Shown here piece after piece: positions 16,512 through 25,722 of a DNA stretch of 64,000 nucleotides; positions within the stretch are counted from its first letter, which is position 1, and the number at the start of each line of letters is the position of its first letter. This stretch comes from Agaribacillus aureus. GTDB taxonomy: Bacteria > Bacteroidota > Bacteroidia > Cytophagales > Cyclobacteriaceae. Made by a program: the position numbers and the translations under genes. Below the pieces are notes generated by a model, which did not search any database, was not told the origin of the DNA, and saw only the letters and a program-made list of their open reading frames with translations. The DNA lies in NCBI GenBank assembly GCA_030442055.1, contig JAUJEB010000005.1, positions 62,001 through 126,000 on the forward strand, in the 5' to 3' direction.

Positions 16512-17306
16512 ATGAGCAATATCATTAAAGAAACCATCAAAGAAACATATACCAACGCACTTGAATCAGATGCTGGCTGTGGGTGTGCTCCCACTTGCTG
16601 TAGCCCATCCGATTCAGACAGCGGGAGTTTTGCAGAAGATTACAGCCAGCTGGAGGGATATAATCCCGACGCCGACTATGGACTAGGTTGTGGTCTGCCT
16701 ACGGAATCCGCTTTCATAAAACCGGGAGATACGGTACTGGACCTTGGCTCCGGTGCAGGAAACGATGTATTTGTGGCCCGTCGAACGGTGGGCGAAAAAG
16801 GCAAGGTAATCGGCATTGACATGACCACAGCCATGATAGAAAAAGCGAATGAAAATAAGGCCAAGCTGGGTTATAACAACGTAGAATTTATTCTCGGAGA
16901 CATTGAGGAAATGCCAATACCATCGGAACAAATTGATGTCGTGATCAGCAACTGTGTGCTTAATCTTGTTGAAGATAAGGCCAAAACCTACAAGGAGATC
17001 TACCGTGTTCTAAAACCACGGGGACGTTTCAGCATATCGGATGTCGTAACCACTGGAGCGCTGACAAAAGAGATGTCGGCCGTGGTCGATTTATACGCCG
17101 GCTGCGTTGCCGGGGCGATGGTCAAGGAAAATTATCTTGATGTGATCAAAGACGCCGGTTTTAAGGACATCAAGGTAGAAAAGGAAAAAGCAGTTTATCT
17201 CCCGGATGATTTTTTGCGACGATATTTAACCAAGCAGGAATTAAACGAATTTCGCGCAACTAATGTGGAGGTTTTAAGTGTTACCGTCACGGGCTACAAA
17301 GACTAG
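16512..17306 (+). CDS. arsM: Arsenite S-adenosylmethionine methyltransferase ArsM
   Basis: ArsM methylates trivalent arsenic with SAM in the cytoplasm, giving mono- to trimethyl arsenicals. The 264-residue product has the SAM-binding motif VLDLGSGAGNDVFVA and DIEEMPIPSEQIDVVISNCVLNL. The three Cys that bind As(III) in this family are visible: C60 in GLGCGLP, C148 in SNCVLN and C198 in YAGCVAGA, with the C148-C198 distance of 50 as in well-studied algal ArsM. An extra N-terminal cluster, C23, C25, C29 and C30, may relay metal. ATG 16512 was chosen as the family-like start MSNIIKETIKE. The gene lies behind sigZ in a probable operon. Confidence 0.93.
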   Translation: MSNIIKETIKETYTNALESDAGCGCAPTCCSPSDSDSGSFAEDYSQLEGYNPDADYGLGCGLPTESAFIKPGDTVLDLGSGAGNDVFVARRTVGEKGKVIGIDMTTAMIEKANENKAKLGYNNVEFILGDIEEMPIPSEQIDVVISNCVLNLVEDKAKTYKEIYRVLKPRGRFSISDVVTTGALTKEMSAVVDLYAGCVAGAMVKENYLDVIKDAGFKDIKVEKEKAVYLPDDFLRRYLTKQELNEFRATNVEVLSVTVTGYKD

Positions 17307-17349
17307 GCGAATACACTATACCAAAGGACCCGGTTTAGTTTAATTAAAG

Positions 17350-17393
17350 ATTTTAGCCGACTTATTACGCCGCCAGGTAAAGTCGGCTAAAAT
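17350..17393. terminator. Hairpin between convergent arsM and cusB
   Basis: ATTTTAGCCGACTT (17350-17363) and AAGTCGGCTAAAAT (17380-17393) are a perfect 14-bp inverted repeat with a 16-base loop. It sits between two convergent genes, as shared terminators do. However, the A and T runs are in the reverse of the normal order for an intrinsic terminator on both strands. It may act as a 3'-end stabiliser or need a factor. Confidence 0.5.
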
Positions 17394-17410
17394 GATTCTG
17401 ACAGGGCTGC

Positions 17411-19207
17411 CTACTTCAACACTTCATCGATGTTACCACAGGTTAACATTTCATCTCCGAAATAGGGGTTTAGAATTTCGTCGGAATTGCTCAACCAGTA
17501 AGCGCCTTTAAAATCAAAGGCCATCGGGCAAAATTGGCGAAATGCTCCCAAATCTTTTACCTTGAATTCTACAAGCGTATGGTAGAGTTGATCACTCAAT
17601 TGGGACAAAGCCACTCTCGCAACATCAAGCGCCTCCGCCTTCAAAATCATTGCTGTCGCAGACTGAAGTACTTCCAGGTCCTGCATCCACCTGTGATGTG
17701 CGGTACCTTGAACCAGCTTCATATCTACCTTCCGTATAGCCTCCATCAGGGTCTGTGACATTTGTCCGGCTTTTTTAACATCGCTCTCAATCAATGCATC
17801 CTTAACCGGCAGATACATTTCAAAGACATGTTTTAGCTGATCTTTAAATGAATCTTTTACCTCAAAATTGTTGTTGGAAACACTTTCTTCGACTTGATTA
17901 TTTTTTTTCACAGGCGTTTGTTGCATGGTGCCGTGGTTGTGCATTTCAGCGGTCTTTGTCGCCTGGGGATTCATCATGCTGGCCTTACCCTGGAGCTGGG
18001 CTGCGGCATCAATTTTAAAGACCCCATTGGCAGCTACCTCCTCTCCTTCGATCAAACCGGATTGTACCACAAAATACTCCCCGGCATCTGCGCCCAGCTC
18101 AATCTCCCGAAATTGAAACGTTGGCTGCTGGTAGTGAGGTTGTTTGACGTATACGATCGCCCGCTTGCCTGTCCAGAGTACCGCGGATTTCGGAATTATT
18201 AATGAGGAATCGGCACCCCGAAGCCTGGCATGTACAATGCCTTCCACAAACATCTCCGGTTTTAATTGATTGTCCGGGTTGGCCAATTCAGTTCTGATGG
18301 ATACGGTACGGGTTTGTTTATTAGCTACCGGGTCAATAAAGGAAATGACACTTTTTAACTGTTGGCCGGGAATTGAAGGGATCCGGAATGAGATAGAGTC
18401 GCCCACAGCTATCCAGGGCAAATCATTTTCATAGGCTTCAAAAAGAATCCAAACATGACTGAGGTCTGCAATTTCAAACATGATCATACCATCCATAACA
18501 TGCTCGCCTTCCGATATATTTTTACGCTGAATTGTTCCGGAACGGTGAGCGTAAACGTCAAAATAGAATTGCGGTTCGCCTTTTTCAATAATGCCGTTGA
18601 TTTGACTATTGGTAAGCTTCCAAAGTTCCAGCTTATGTATGGCTGCCTGGTAAAAGGATGGATTGGAATCTTTTAGCTTGATTGCCTCAAATAGCTCTTT
18701 TTGTGCCGTAACCAGATCAGGAGAATACAGGGTGGCCAGCTTTTGCCCTTTTTTTATGTATTGTCCCGTAAAGTCGGCATATAACCTTTCGACTCTGCCA
18801 TCAAAATGGGCGGTAACCGAGAATAGCCTTCTTTCGTCCGGATTTACAACACCCTGTAGTTTTATCGCTTTGGTAAAAGCGCCGGCCGATACTTTAACCG
18901 TCTGAATATTTGCCAGCTGCATGGCCGCTTCCGTCATTTGTACCTCATTATCTCCTACTGTCGCTGAAAGTGTGGCAACCGGCACCAAATCCATCCCGCA
19001 GATCGGACAATGCCCCTTTTCTTTTTCTCTAATCTGTGGGTGCATGGAACAGGTCCATATCTCAGCTTGAGTGTTGTGCCCATGGTCCTGATGTGAGGAT
19101 GTGGGCGTTTCCGGTGCGGAAGAGTCGCTGATCAGCCAGCCAAACAGCCCTCCAATAATAACCAGGCCAAAATATATTCCAATTTTTTTGATATTTATCT
19201 TTTTCAT
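17411..19207 (-). CDS. cusB: CusB-type efflux adaptor with HMBD and DUF3347 domains
   Basis: This 598-residue membrane fusion protein links the inner-membrane RND pump to the outer-membrane channel. It has an N-terminal anchor (about 8-25), a heavy-metal-binding domain IWTCSMHPQIREKEKGHCPICGMDLVP (about 50-76, with paired Cys and Met), the HlyD-type lipoyl/beta-barrel core (about 100-410) and a C-terminal DUF3347 helical domain (about 450-580). DUF3347 is known from Bacteroidota CusB-like proteins and may bind copper. Met- and His-rich linkers such as MHNHGTM also suit Cu(I)/Ag(I). It is the last gene of the operon, 94 bases after cusC. Selectivity for copper over other metals is inferred. 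Confidence 0.92.
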   Translation of the reverse strand: MKKINIKKIGIYFGLVIIGGLFGWLISDSSAPETPTSSHQDHGHNTQAEIWTCSMHPQIREKEKGHCPICGMDLVPVATLSATVGDNEVQMTEAAMQLANIQTVKVSAGAFTKAIKLQGVVNPDERRLFSVTAHFDGRVERLYADFTGQYIKKGQKLATLYSPDLVTAQKELFEAIKLKDSNPSFYQAAIHKLELWKLTNSQINGIIEKGEPQFYFDVYAHRSGTIQRKNISEGEHVMDGMIMFEIADLSHVWILFEAYENDLPWIAVGDSISFRIPSIPGQQLKSVISFIDPVANKQTRTVSIRTELANPDNQLKPEMFVEGIVHARLRGADSSLIIPKSAVLWTGKRAIVYVKQPHYQQPTFQFREIELGADAGEYFVVQSGLIEGEEVAANGVFKIDAAAQLQGKASMMNPQATKTAEMHNHGTMQQTPVKKNNQVEESVSNNNFEVKDSFKDQLKHVFEMYLPVKDALIESDVKKAGQMSQTLMEAIRKVDMKLVQGTAHHRWMQDLEVLQSATAMILKAEALDVARVALSQLSDQLYHTLVEFKVKDLGAFRQFCPMAFDFKGAYWLSNSDEILNPYFGDEMLTCGNIDEVLK

Positions 19208-19301
19208 AATGTTGATTCTTTAACGGTCAACAGCATCTTGTCGGATGAGATACCAACAATCGCCGGAAACCGTATTATTTTAGAAATTTTCTCGCATCCC
19301 C

Positions 19302-20558
19302 TCATCGCCCCATTAAATAATCAATATTGTATACTGCTTTATTCACGTCCACCCGGGCCTTCACAATTTCAAGCTGATAGGTTAAAAGCTTTCTTTCCAT
19401 CCGCAAAACCTCCTCAAAACCGGTCTTCCCTGTGCTGAATTCCGTTTGCAAAAGAAGTAATGATTGTTTGGCCAGGTTGTGTAACCGTTGATAGAGCGTC
19501 AGCCTTCTGCTGGCATCCAAATGTTCGGCGATAAAATTTTTTAACGCTGTTGCCAGCCGGTTCGATTCTTCTTCCATTTGATGCTCCAGGCTTTCTTTCT
19601 GTAATACCGCCTGCCGTTTCATTGCCTGATATTTCTTGCGATGCAATGGGATGTTTAGGCCCAGCTGCGGGAGCAGGAAGGCATCCTGTCCATTATCCGG
19701 AATATCCACATCCGAGCGTTCACCAATATTGATAAAGCTCATTCCGACTGTAAAGGAAGGTTTACCTATAAGCCCGGCCACTTCCACGGCTTTATCCCGA
19801 GCGGCTGTCTGAAGTCGCAGATGTTGCAGCTGACGGTTGTTTGAAATGATACTGTCGTAAAATGATTGACTTATGCCGTTTAACTTTTCTTCCCGGAGTG
19901 TGTCGGGGAAATCAGGTAGCTTATCGAGGGGCACATTCAACAGGTTTTTAAAGTTTTCAAATTCGACCTGTTGACTGTCATCCAGGAAGGCAAGCTGCTG
20001 TTGCAATTCCTGCTCCTCCATTTCCACCCTGAGTACATTGACAAAGCCCGTCCGGCCACTCTCAAAGTTTACCCGTGCCAGTTCTTTAAAGGATTGCAAT
20101 AAGAGCAGGTTTTCTTTTATTAGCGTCTTTGACTTAAAAATAAAGTACATCTGGGTATACGACGTTTTTACTTCCCTGAAAAGCTGCAGTTTTTTATCTT
20201 CAAAGCTTTTAAGCCTGGCGTCGGCTAATTGGGCGGACATATCTCCCTGGGCTTTCAAAGTACCAAACCATGGAAAAGCCTGGCTTACTGCTAATTTAGC
20301 ACGCTGCGGCCCCACCCTTGTCTCTATTGGTTGTAAAAAAAGATCAAAGGTTATCCGGGGATCGGGCATGGCTTTCGCCTGTGGGATCTGTTCCATAGCA
20401 GCCAGGTACTGATTGAATTCAGCCTTTAAACCGGGATTATTCTCCGCTGCCTTCATGAGGTAGTAATCCGGATAATCCTGACCGCAACTCCAGTGGGCCG
20501 CCAGCAACAATATGATAATTATAATCTTACTTTTCATGTGGTTATAATTTATTTTCAT
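19302..20558 (-). CDS. cusC: CusC/TolC-family outer-membrane efflux channel
   Basis: The 418-residue product has a hydrophobic signal (IIIIILLLAAHWSCG), where the Cys may be lipidated, and two outer-membrane-efflux repeats rich in long helices, e.g. AVSQAFPWFGTLKAQGDMSAQLADARLK and NIPLHRKKYQAMKRQAVLQKESLEHQ. Trimers of such proteins form the exit duct of tripartite pumps. It begins 3 bases after the stop of cusA, so the two are translationally linked. ATG 20558 was taken; ATG 20537 (MKSKIIII) gives a cleaner signal peptide and is an equal alternative. Confidence 0.88.
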   Translation of the reverse strand: MKINYNHMKSKIIIIILLLAAHWSCGQDYPDYYLMKAAENNPGLKAEFNQYLAAMEQIPQAKAMPDPRITFDLFLQPIETRVGPQRAKLAVSQAFPWFGTLKAQGDMSAQLADARLKSFEDKKLQLFREVKTSYTQMYFIFKSKTLIKENLLLLQSFKELARVNFESGRTGFVNVLRVEMEEQELQQQLAFLDDSQQVEFENFKNLLNVPLDKLPDFPDTLREEKLNGISQSFYDSIISNNRQLQHLRLQTAARDKAVEVAGLIGKPSFTVGMSFINIGERSDVDIPDNGQDAFLLPQLGLNIPLHRKKYQAMKRQAVLQKESLEHQMEEESNRLATALKNFIAEHLDASRRLTLYQRLHNLAKQSLLLLQTEFSTGKTGFEEVLRMERKLLTYQLEIVKARVDVNKAVYNIDYLMGR

Positions 20559-20561
20559 TGG

Positions 20562-23500
20562 TCACATGGAACCACGCATATTATAATCATTGCCTTGTGT
20601 GTCGATTAAGTCATGCTTGGTTTCATGATCTTTTCCTTTAAGTTGATATTCCTGCCACATGCAGTAAAGCACCGGTACGATAAATACTGTAATGACCTGT
20701 ACCACCATACCGCCAAATATTGGTATTGACATGGGTATCATGATGTCGGATCCTTTTCCGGTAGCGGTGAATATGGGCAACAGCGCTATCATGGTGGTCG
20801 CTGTGGTCATCATGGCAGGTTTTATTCTAAGCCTTCCGGCATGCAATACAGCACGCCTGATTTTGTCCGTATCATTGGGCTTTTGCTTTTGAAATGTCTG
20901 GTTCAGATAGGTGGTCATCAGCACACCGTTGTCAGAGGCCACGCCAAACAGGGCAATGAAGCCTACCCAAACGGCGACACTTAAGTTTATTTTACTCACC
21001 TGAAAAAGGTCACGCATCCCCTCTCCAAATAATGAAAAATTCAAAAACCACTCCTGACCATAAAGCCATATCAAAATAAATCCCCCTGCGAAGGCTACAA
21101 AAACCCCGGAGAATACCATCAATGCCGGCTGCAATTTTCCAAACTGAAAATAAAGAATCATCAGAATGATCAGGAGGCTAATAGGTATTACGACTGCTAA
21201 CCGATTCGTAGCTCTTACCTGGCTCTCGTAGTTTCCGGCAAACTGGTAAGAAACCCCTGGCGGCAATACAAACGAGCCATCCTCGAGCTTGGCGGACAAG
21301 AATTCCAGGGCGTTTTCAACTACATCTACTTCCGCGTAGCCATCCAATTTATCCAGGATAACATAGCTGACAAGAAACGTATGCTCACTTTTAATATGTT
21401 GCGGTCCACGCACATATTGAATCTGCGCCAATTCTTCCAGGGGAACCTGCATTCCCGCTGGTGTTGGAATCAGGATATCTTTCAGGTCATTTGGATTATT
21501 TCGTAACTCTCTGGCATACCTGACTCTTACCGGATATCTTTCGCGGCCTTCTACGGTTGATGTCAACTGATTGCCGCCAATAGCCACACCCAGATAGGTT
21601 TGCATATCCTCAATGCTTAGGCCGTACCTTGCGATTGCCCTCCTGTTGATATTGATTTCCAGGTAAGGTTTCCCAACGACACGGTCGGCAAAAACAGAGG
21701 AAGGTTCAACGCCGGGTACCTGCTTTAGAAGTTCTTCCATTTGTAGCCCCACCGCCTCGATGGTGGCCAGATCCGGACCAAAAATCTTCATACCAATTGG
21801 CGCCCGCATGCCGGTTGAAAGCATGATCAGGCGGGTGGCGATTGGTTGAAGCCTGGGCGCTGAGGTCATCCCGGGAATATTGGTGGTTTTAACAATTTCA
21901 TTCCAGATATCCTCCGGAGATTGTATATGGGTCCGCCATTGCCGGAAGTATTTTCCCCGGCGATCCTCAATAAGCTGGCCGGTATCAAAGGTAGCGAGGT
22001 TGTCGGTTTCGGGATCAAATGTTTCCCCATCCTTCAAAACGAACTTCTGCTCATCATTCACCCTGAAGCGCAGCTTGCGGCCATTTTGATCTAAAATGTA
22101 TTCCGGTTTGTAGTTTACTGTATTTTCAAACATCGATATAGGAGCAGGATCCAGGGCGGATGCCACGCGGCCCCACTTACCAACAGTGAGGTCTACCTCG
22201 GGGATAGCGGTGACGCGCTGGTCTAAGAGCTGGATTGTTTCAACATTTTCCGACACACCTGAATGAGGCATGTTAGTTGGCATCAGAAGATAAGATCCCT
22301 CATCCAGCGGCGGCATAAACTCTTTCCCCACGCCGGGAAAAACATTTTCCATATGAGCCCAAAACCCTGTTTGCCTGACATTCCAATTAATTGTTTCAGC
22401 AGCCCTGCCAATAAACCCAAAGACCTTGTCGAATCCTTGCCAGGATAATACTCCTAATAATAAAACCAGCAATGGCATACTTAAAAATGACCATTTATGG
22501 TTCAGGCACCACCTGAGCAGGTGCGAGTAGTATTTAACAGTAGCTAATAGAATCAGTAAAATGATGAGAATGACAATGGTTACAAAAATAAAGTTGATGA
22601 ACCCGGAGTGACCGGCACCCAAAGGCAACCATGTCTTGGAAAGCAAATATAGAACAGCGATCAGAGGGATGCCCATGTTGATATAGCCCGGCCATTTGGC
22701 CCATTTAGCAGGCCATTTTTCAGACAAAAAATTGTTGATCCCAATAGCTATCAATGCTATTCCGGCCCAGGTAGCTACCAGTAGTAATGGAATACCTGCC
22801 AGCACCATCAGAACATTCCAGGCCTTTTTGAGTTTTCCTTTTTCGAAATTTAAAGAGAAAATCGAATGGGCAAAGGCCGGAATCACCACCAAACCAAAAA
22901 ACAATGCCGCCAGCAACGCGAACGTTTTTGTAAAAGCAAGCGGACCAAAAAGTTTTCCTTCCTGTGCCTGCAAGGCGAATACCGGAAGAAAGCTCACTAC
23001 TGTTGTAGCCAGCGCAGTTATCACGGCAGAAGCAACCTCTTTGGTGGCTTCGTAAATAACCTCCCGTTTTTCATGCCCCTTTTTGTCTTCATTGTCGGGC
23101 ATTCTCAGATGTCTGACAATATTTTCAGTGAAGACAATGCCCACATCAACCATGACACCTATTGCTATGGCAATCCCCGATAGCGCCACAATATTGGCTG
23201 CGACGCCCAGATAGCGCATGGCTACGAATGTCATGAGCACACCAATTGGCAGCAGGCTGGATATCAGGATGGAAGCTCTGAGATTAAGTACCAGAATGAT
23301 GACCACAATCAAACTCACCAGAATTTCAAGTGTCAACGCCTCCTCCAGCGTACCAAGGGTTTCCATGATAAGCCCTGACCTGTCGTAGAAGGGAATGACG
23401 GTGACTTTGGAGATGGTACCATCCGCCAGGGTTTTAGTGGGCAAGCCGGGGGATATTTCACTGATTTTAGCCTTGACATTGTTGATTACCTCCATGGGGT

Positions 23501-24434
23501 TTGAGCCGTACCGAGCCACCACCACCGCCCCAACGGCCTCCGCACCAGCTTTATCAAGACCGCCTCTGCGGGTGGCGGGGCCGAGCTGTACCCTGGCAAC
23601 GTCTTTAATTCGAACGGGGATATTATTCCGGGCTACAATTACTGATTCCTCCAGATCGTGGATGTTCTTTATATATCCCAATCCCCTGACAAGATATTCG
23701 GCCCTGTTAAATTCTATGGTTCTTGCACCCACATCAAGGTTGCCCTTTTTGACAGCATTCATGATGGCGGCAATGTCTACCCCATAGCTTTTCATGGCCA
23801 CCGGGTCGACATCCACCTGATATTCCTTTACGTAACCGCCGATAGACGCTACCTCGGAAACACCGGCAGCAGCAGAAAGGCCGTATTTTACATAGTAATC
23901 CTGAACCGACCGAAGTTCCTGTGGGTCCCAGCCTCCCGTTGGATTGCCCTGGTTATCTCTTCCCTCCAAAGTATACCAAAAGACCTGTCCCAATGCCGTA
24001 GCATCCGGACCAAGCGCCGGCCGGACACCATCGGGGACGGTGCCTACGGGCAGGGAGTTCAGTTTCTCAAGAATTCTCGACCGGCTCCAGTAAAAGTCCA
24101 CGTCATCATCAAAAATGAGGTAAATGCTGGACAACCCAAATATGGAATTACCCCGGATGGTTTTCACACCTGGAATTCCAAGTAGCGCCGTGGTTAACGG
24201 ATAGGTAATTTGATTGTCTACATCCTGTGGCGAACGCCCCGGCCATTCCGTAAACACGATCTGTTGATTTTCGCCAATGTCCGGAATGGCATCAACAGGT
24301 ACAGGATCCCTGGGTATCCCGGCAATTTGCCAGTTGAAGGGTGCAACGGATACGCCCCAGGCAATTAATGTCACGGTTAAAAGCACCGTAACAGGTTTAT
24401 TCTCTAAGAAAAATTTAATAATATGATTAAGCAT
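20562..24434 (-). CDS. cusA: CusA/CzcA-family heavy-metal RND efflux pump
   Basis: The 1290-residue inner-membrane pump exports Cu(I)/Ag(I) (or related ions) from the periplasm using the proton gradient. Evidence includes the HAE1-type start, AVDIAAIMNAVKKGNLDVG and VMVDVGIVFTENIVRH in the fourth-helix region with its proton-relay Asp. Two transmembrane halves flank the porter domain. It is about 240 residues longer than typical E. coli CusA. The extra part (about 545-660) contains additional hydrophobic stretches such as NVLMVLAGIPLLLVATWAGIALIAIGI, a pattern I associate with Bacteroidota CusA proteins. Metal-binding Met residues were not mapped. It is in operon with the HYC_CC_PP gene upstream and cusC downstream. 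Confidence 0.93.
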   Translation of the reverse strand: MLNHIIKFFLENKPVTVLLTVTLIAWGVSVAPFNWQIAGIPRDPVPVDAIPDIGENQQIVFTEWPGRSPQDVDNQITYPLTTALLGIPGVKTIRGNSIFGLSSIYLIFDDDVDFYWSRSRILEKLNSLPVGTVPDGVRPALGPDATALGQVFWYTLEGRDNQGNPTGGWDPQELRSVQDYYVKYGLSAAAGVSEVASIGGYVKEYQVDVDPVAMKSYGVDIAAIMNAVKKGNLDVGARTIEFNRAEYLVRGLGYIKNIHDLEESVIVARNNIPVRIKDVARVQLGPATRRGGLDKAGAEAVGAVVVARYGSNPMEVINNVKAKISEISPGLPTKTLADGTISKVTVIPFYDRSGLIMETLGTLEEALTLEILVSLIVVIILVLNLRASILISSLLPIGVLMTFVAMRYLGVAANIVALSGIAIAIGVMVDVGIVFTENIVRHLRMPDNEDKKGHEKREVIYEATKEVASAVITALATTVVSFLPVFALQAQEGKLFGPLAFTKTFALLAALFFGLVVIPAFAHSIFSLNFEKGKLKKAWNVLMVLAGIPLLLVATWAGIALIAIGINNFLSEKWPAKWAKWPGYINMGIPLIAVLYLLSKTWLPLGAGHSGFINFIFVTIVILIILLILLATVKYYSHLLRWCLNHKWSFLSMPLLVLLLGVLSWQGFDKVFGFIGRAAETINWNVRQTGFWAHMENVFPGVGKEFMPPLDEGSYLLMPTNMPHSGVSENVETIQLLDQRVTAIPEVDLTVGKWGRVASALDPAPISMFENTVNYKPEYILDQNGRKLRFRVNDEQKFVLKDGETFDPETDNLATFDTGQLIEDRRGKYFRQWRTHIQSPEDIWNEIVKTTNIPGMTSAPRLQPIATRLIMLSTGMRAPIGMKIFGPDLATIEAVGLQMEELLKQVPGVEPSSVFADRVVGKPYLEININRRAIARYGLSIEDMQTYLGVAIGGNQLTSTVEGRERYPVRVRYARELRNNPNDLKDILIPTPAGMQVPLEELAQIQYVRGPQHIKSEHTFLVSYVILDKLDGYAEVDVVENALEFLSAKLEDGSFVLPPGVSYQFAGNYESQVRATNRLAVVIPISLLIILMILYFQFGKLQPALMVFSGVFVAFAGGFILIWLYGQEWFLNFSLFGEGMRDLFQVSKINLSVAVWVGFIALFGVASDNGVLMTTYLNQTFQKQKPNDTDKIRRAVLHAGRLRIKPAMMTTATTMIALLPIFTATGKGSDIMIPMSIPIFGGMVVQVITVFIVPVLYCMWQEYQLKGKDHETKHDLIDTQGNDYNMRGSM

Positions 24435-24518
24435 AACATCGCGCCGTGTTTAGATGCACAAATGATTTAAGGGGTGATCGCCCCTGATCTGCTCAAGGCA
24501 GCATAAGAATGTTATGAC

Positions 24519-24926
24519 TTAAAGAAGAAAAGATTGAACCAGTGTGGGTATATCCAGATCAATCAGGGGGGGTTTATAATTTAAGTAGGAGGAACGACTT
24601 ATAATTAATGAAATAAAGTCAAAATCGACAGTAAGAGGATGGCTCACAGCAAAAGGATGCCAGGTGGGCGACAGATCAAAACCAAAAGTAACTTTGTTTA
24701 AATCAGTTACTTTCAATTCTTCGCTTACATCTTCGCAACAGCTTTTCGCGCATGACTTATCATCTCCTTCCATAGCCATCTCAGGCATGCACGATTCCGC
24801 CTTGTGGAAAACAGCTATACTCTTCAACCTGCCCATGCAGTAGTGCTTGTTCAGCGTTATGCCGCTGGTCGTAAGCAGCAATAACAAGGCAAGCAGTATA
24901 TTCGCTATTTTCTTAAAAACTTTCAT
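24519..24926 (-). CDS. HYC_CC_PP-family Cys-rich exported protein
   Basis: The 135-residue product has a signal peptide (KIANILLALLLLLTTSG) and three motifs that name this Bacteroidota family: HYC (about 27-29, NKHYCMGRL), CC (SCAKSCCEDV, about 63-71) and PP near the end (YKPPLIDLDIPTLVQSF). The Cys, Met and His around CMPEMAMEGDDKSCAKSCC suggest metal handling in the periplasm. It sits between cusA and the HMA-DUF4396 gene, which supports a role in copper homeostasis. Its biochemical role is unknown. The start is ATG 24926; an upstream TTG is less likely. Confidence 0.8.
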   Translation of the reverse strand: MKVFKKIANILLALLLLLTTSGITLNKHYCMGRLKSIAVFHKAESCMPEMAMEGDDKSCAKSCCEDVSEELKVTDLNKVTFGFDLSPTWHPFAVSHPLTVDFDFISLIISRSSYLNYKPPLIDLDIPTLVQSFLL

Positions 24927-24974
24927 CGTCAACTTAAAGGTACAAAAAAAAGCTATACCATGCCGGCTGATGTA

Positions 24975-25640
24975 CTAATGGCATGCTTTATTGTATTTTT
25001 TTAATTTATAATAATTATAAGGCAATGGGGTTAAAAATCCGACAATTAATGCTGGTACCAGCGCCAGCCAGTAGGTAGGATTATCAAATGCTGCCTTGCC
25101 TCCGGTAATCATAAAGTCTGTACCGGTCATGGCCAGCTCCATTGCTACCATGGAAATAAAGGACATACCAAAAGCTGTTTTTAGCGCCAGTTGCCAGCTA
25201 AAATGTTCCCTGTTTTTCAAAATGACAGTTTCCAGCGCTATCGATGTACATAAACCTGCAATAATCGCCAAAACCATTTGCCACAACATCGGTGTTTGCG
25301 GATAAAAAGCCTGTAAATATATGATCATCCCAAAATCTCCGATGGAGCAACCAATGAGGCAATTAAGTGTATTAAACGAAGCCCTTTGCCATAATCGGGT
25401 ATCTGTCCAAAAAGCCTGGTTTGCATTTACCTCAGCATCTGTTACGGCATAACCCTCTTTTTGCAGCAGATGATGCACATAATCTTTAGAGAGCCCCTCT
25501 CCCTTTACCTCCAATATTTTCTCCTGACCGGATAAATCGACGTTCCAATCCTCAATTAATTGATCGTTATCCAGGTGGGGAGAGATCTTGCCAACACAAC
25601 TTTGGCAATGCAGATCTGTTTTAATCGTCAATGTCTTCAT
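24975..25640 (-). CDS. HMA domain fused to a DUF4396 membrane domain
   Basis: The first 70 residues form a heavy-metal-associated ferredoxin-like domain with CxxC (C12, C15 in LHCQSCVGK), the Cu(I)-binding signature of Atx1/CopZ. A membrane domain of DUF4396 type follows, with NCLIGCSIGDFGMIIYLQ (about 94-111), four to five hydrophobic segments and SFISMVAMELAMTGTDF (about 155-171). DUF4396 proteins are of unknown function. The fusion to a metal chaperone domain and the position in a cus operon suggest an inner-membrane copper or nickel handling protein. It starts 82 bases after the regulator gene. Confidence 0.82.
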   Translation of the reverse strand: MKTLTIKTDLHCQSCVGKISPHLDNDQLIEDWNVDLSGQEKILEVKGEGLSKDYVHHLLQKEGYAVTDAEVNANQAFWTDTRLWQRASFNTLNCLIGCSIGDFGMIIYLQAFYPQTPMLWQMVLAIIAGLCTSIALETVILKNREHFSWQLALKTAFGMSFISMVAMELAMTGTDFMITGGKAAFDNPTYWLALVPALIVGFLTPLPYNYYKLKKYNKACH

Positions 25641-25722
25641 TTTCTCAACTACAGTATTTATGCAATTTAACCGAAAATCCGCCAGATAGATTTACACAAT
25701 TACTGAAAAGAGTTATATGATT

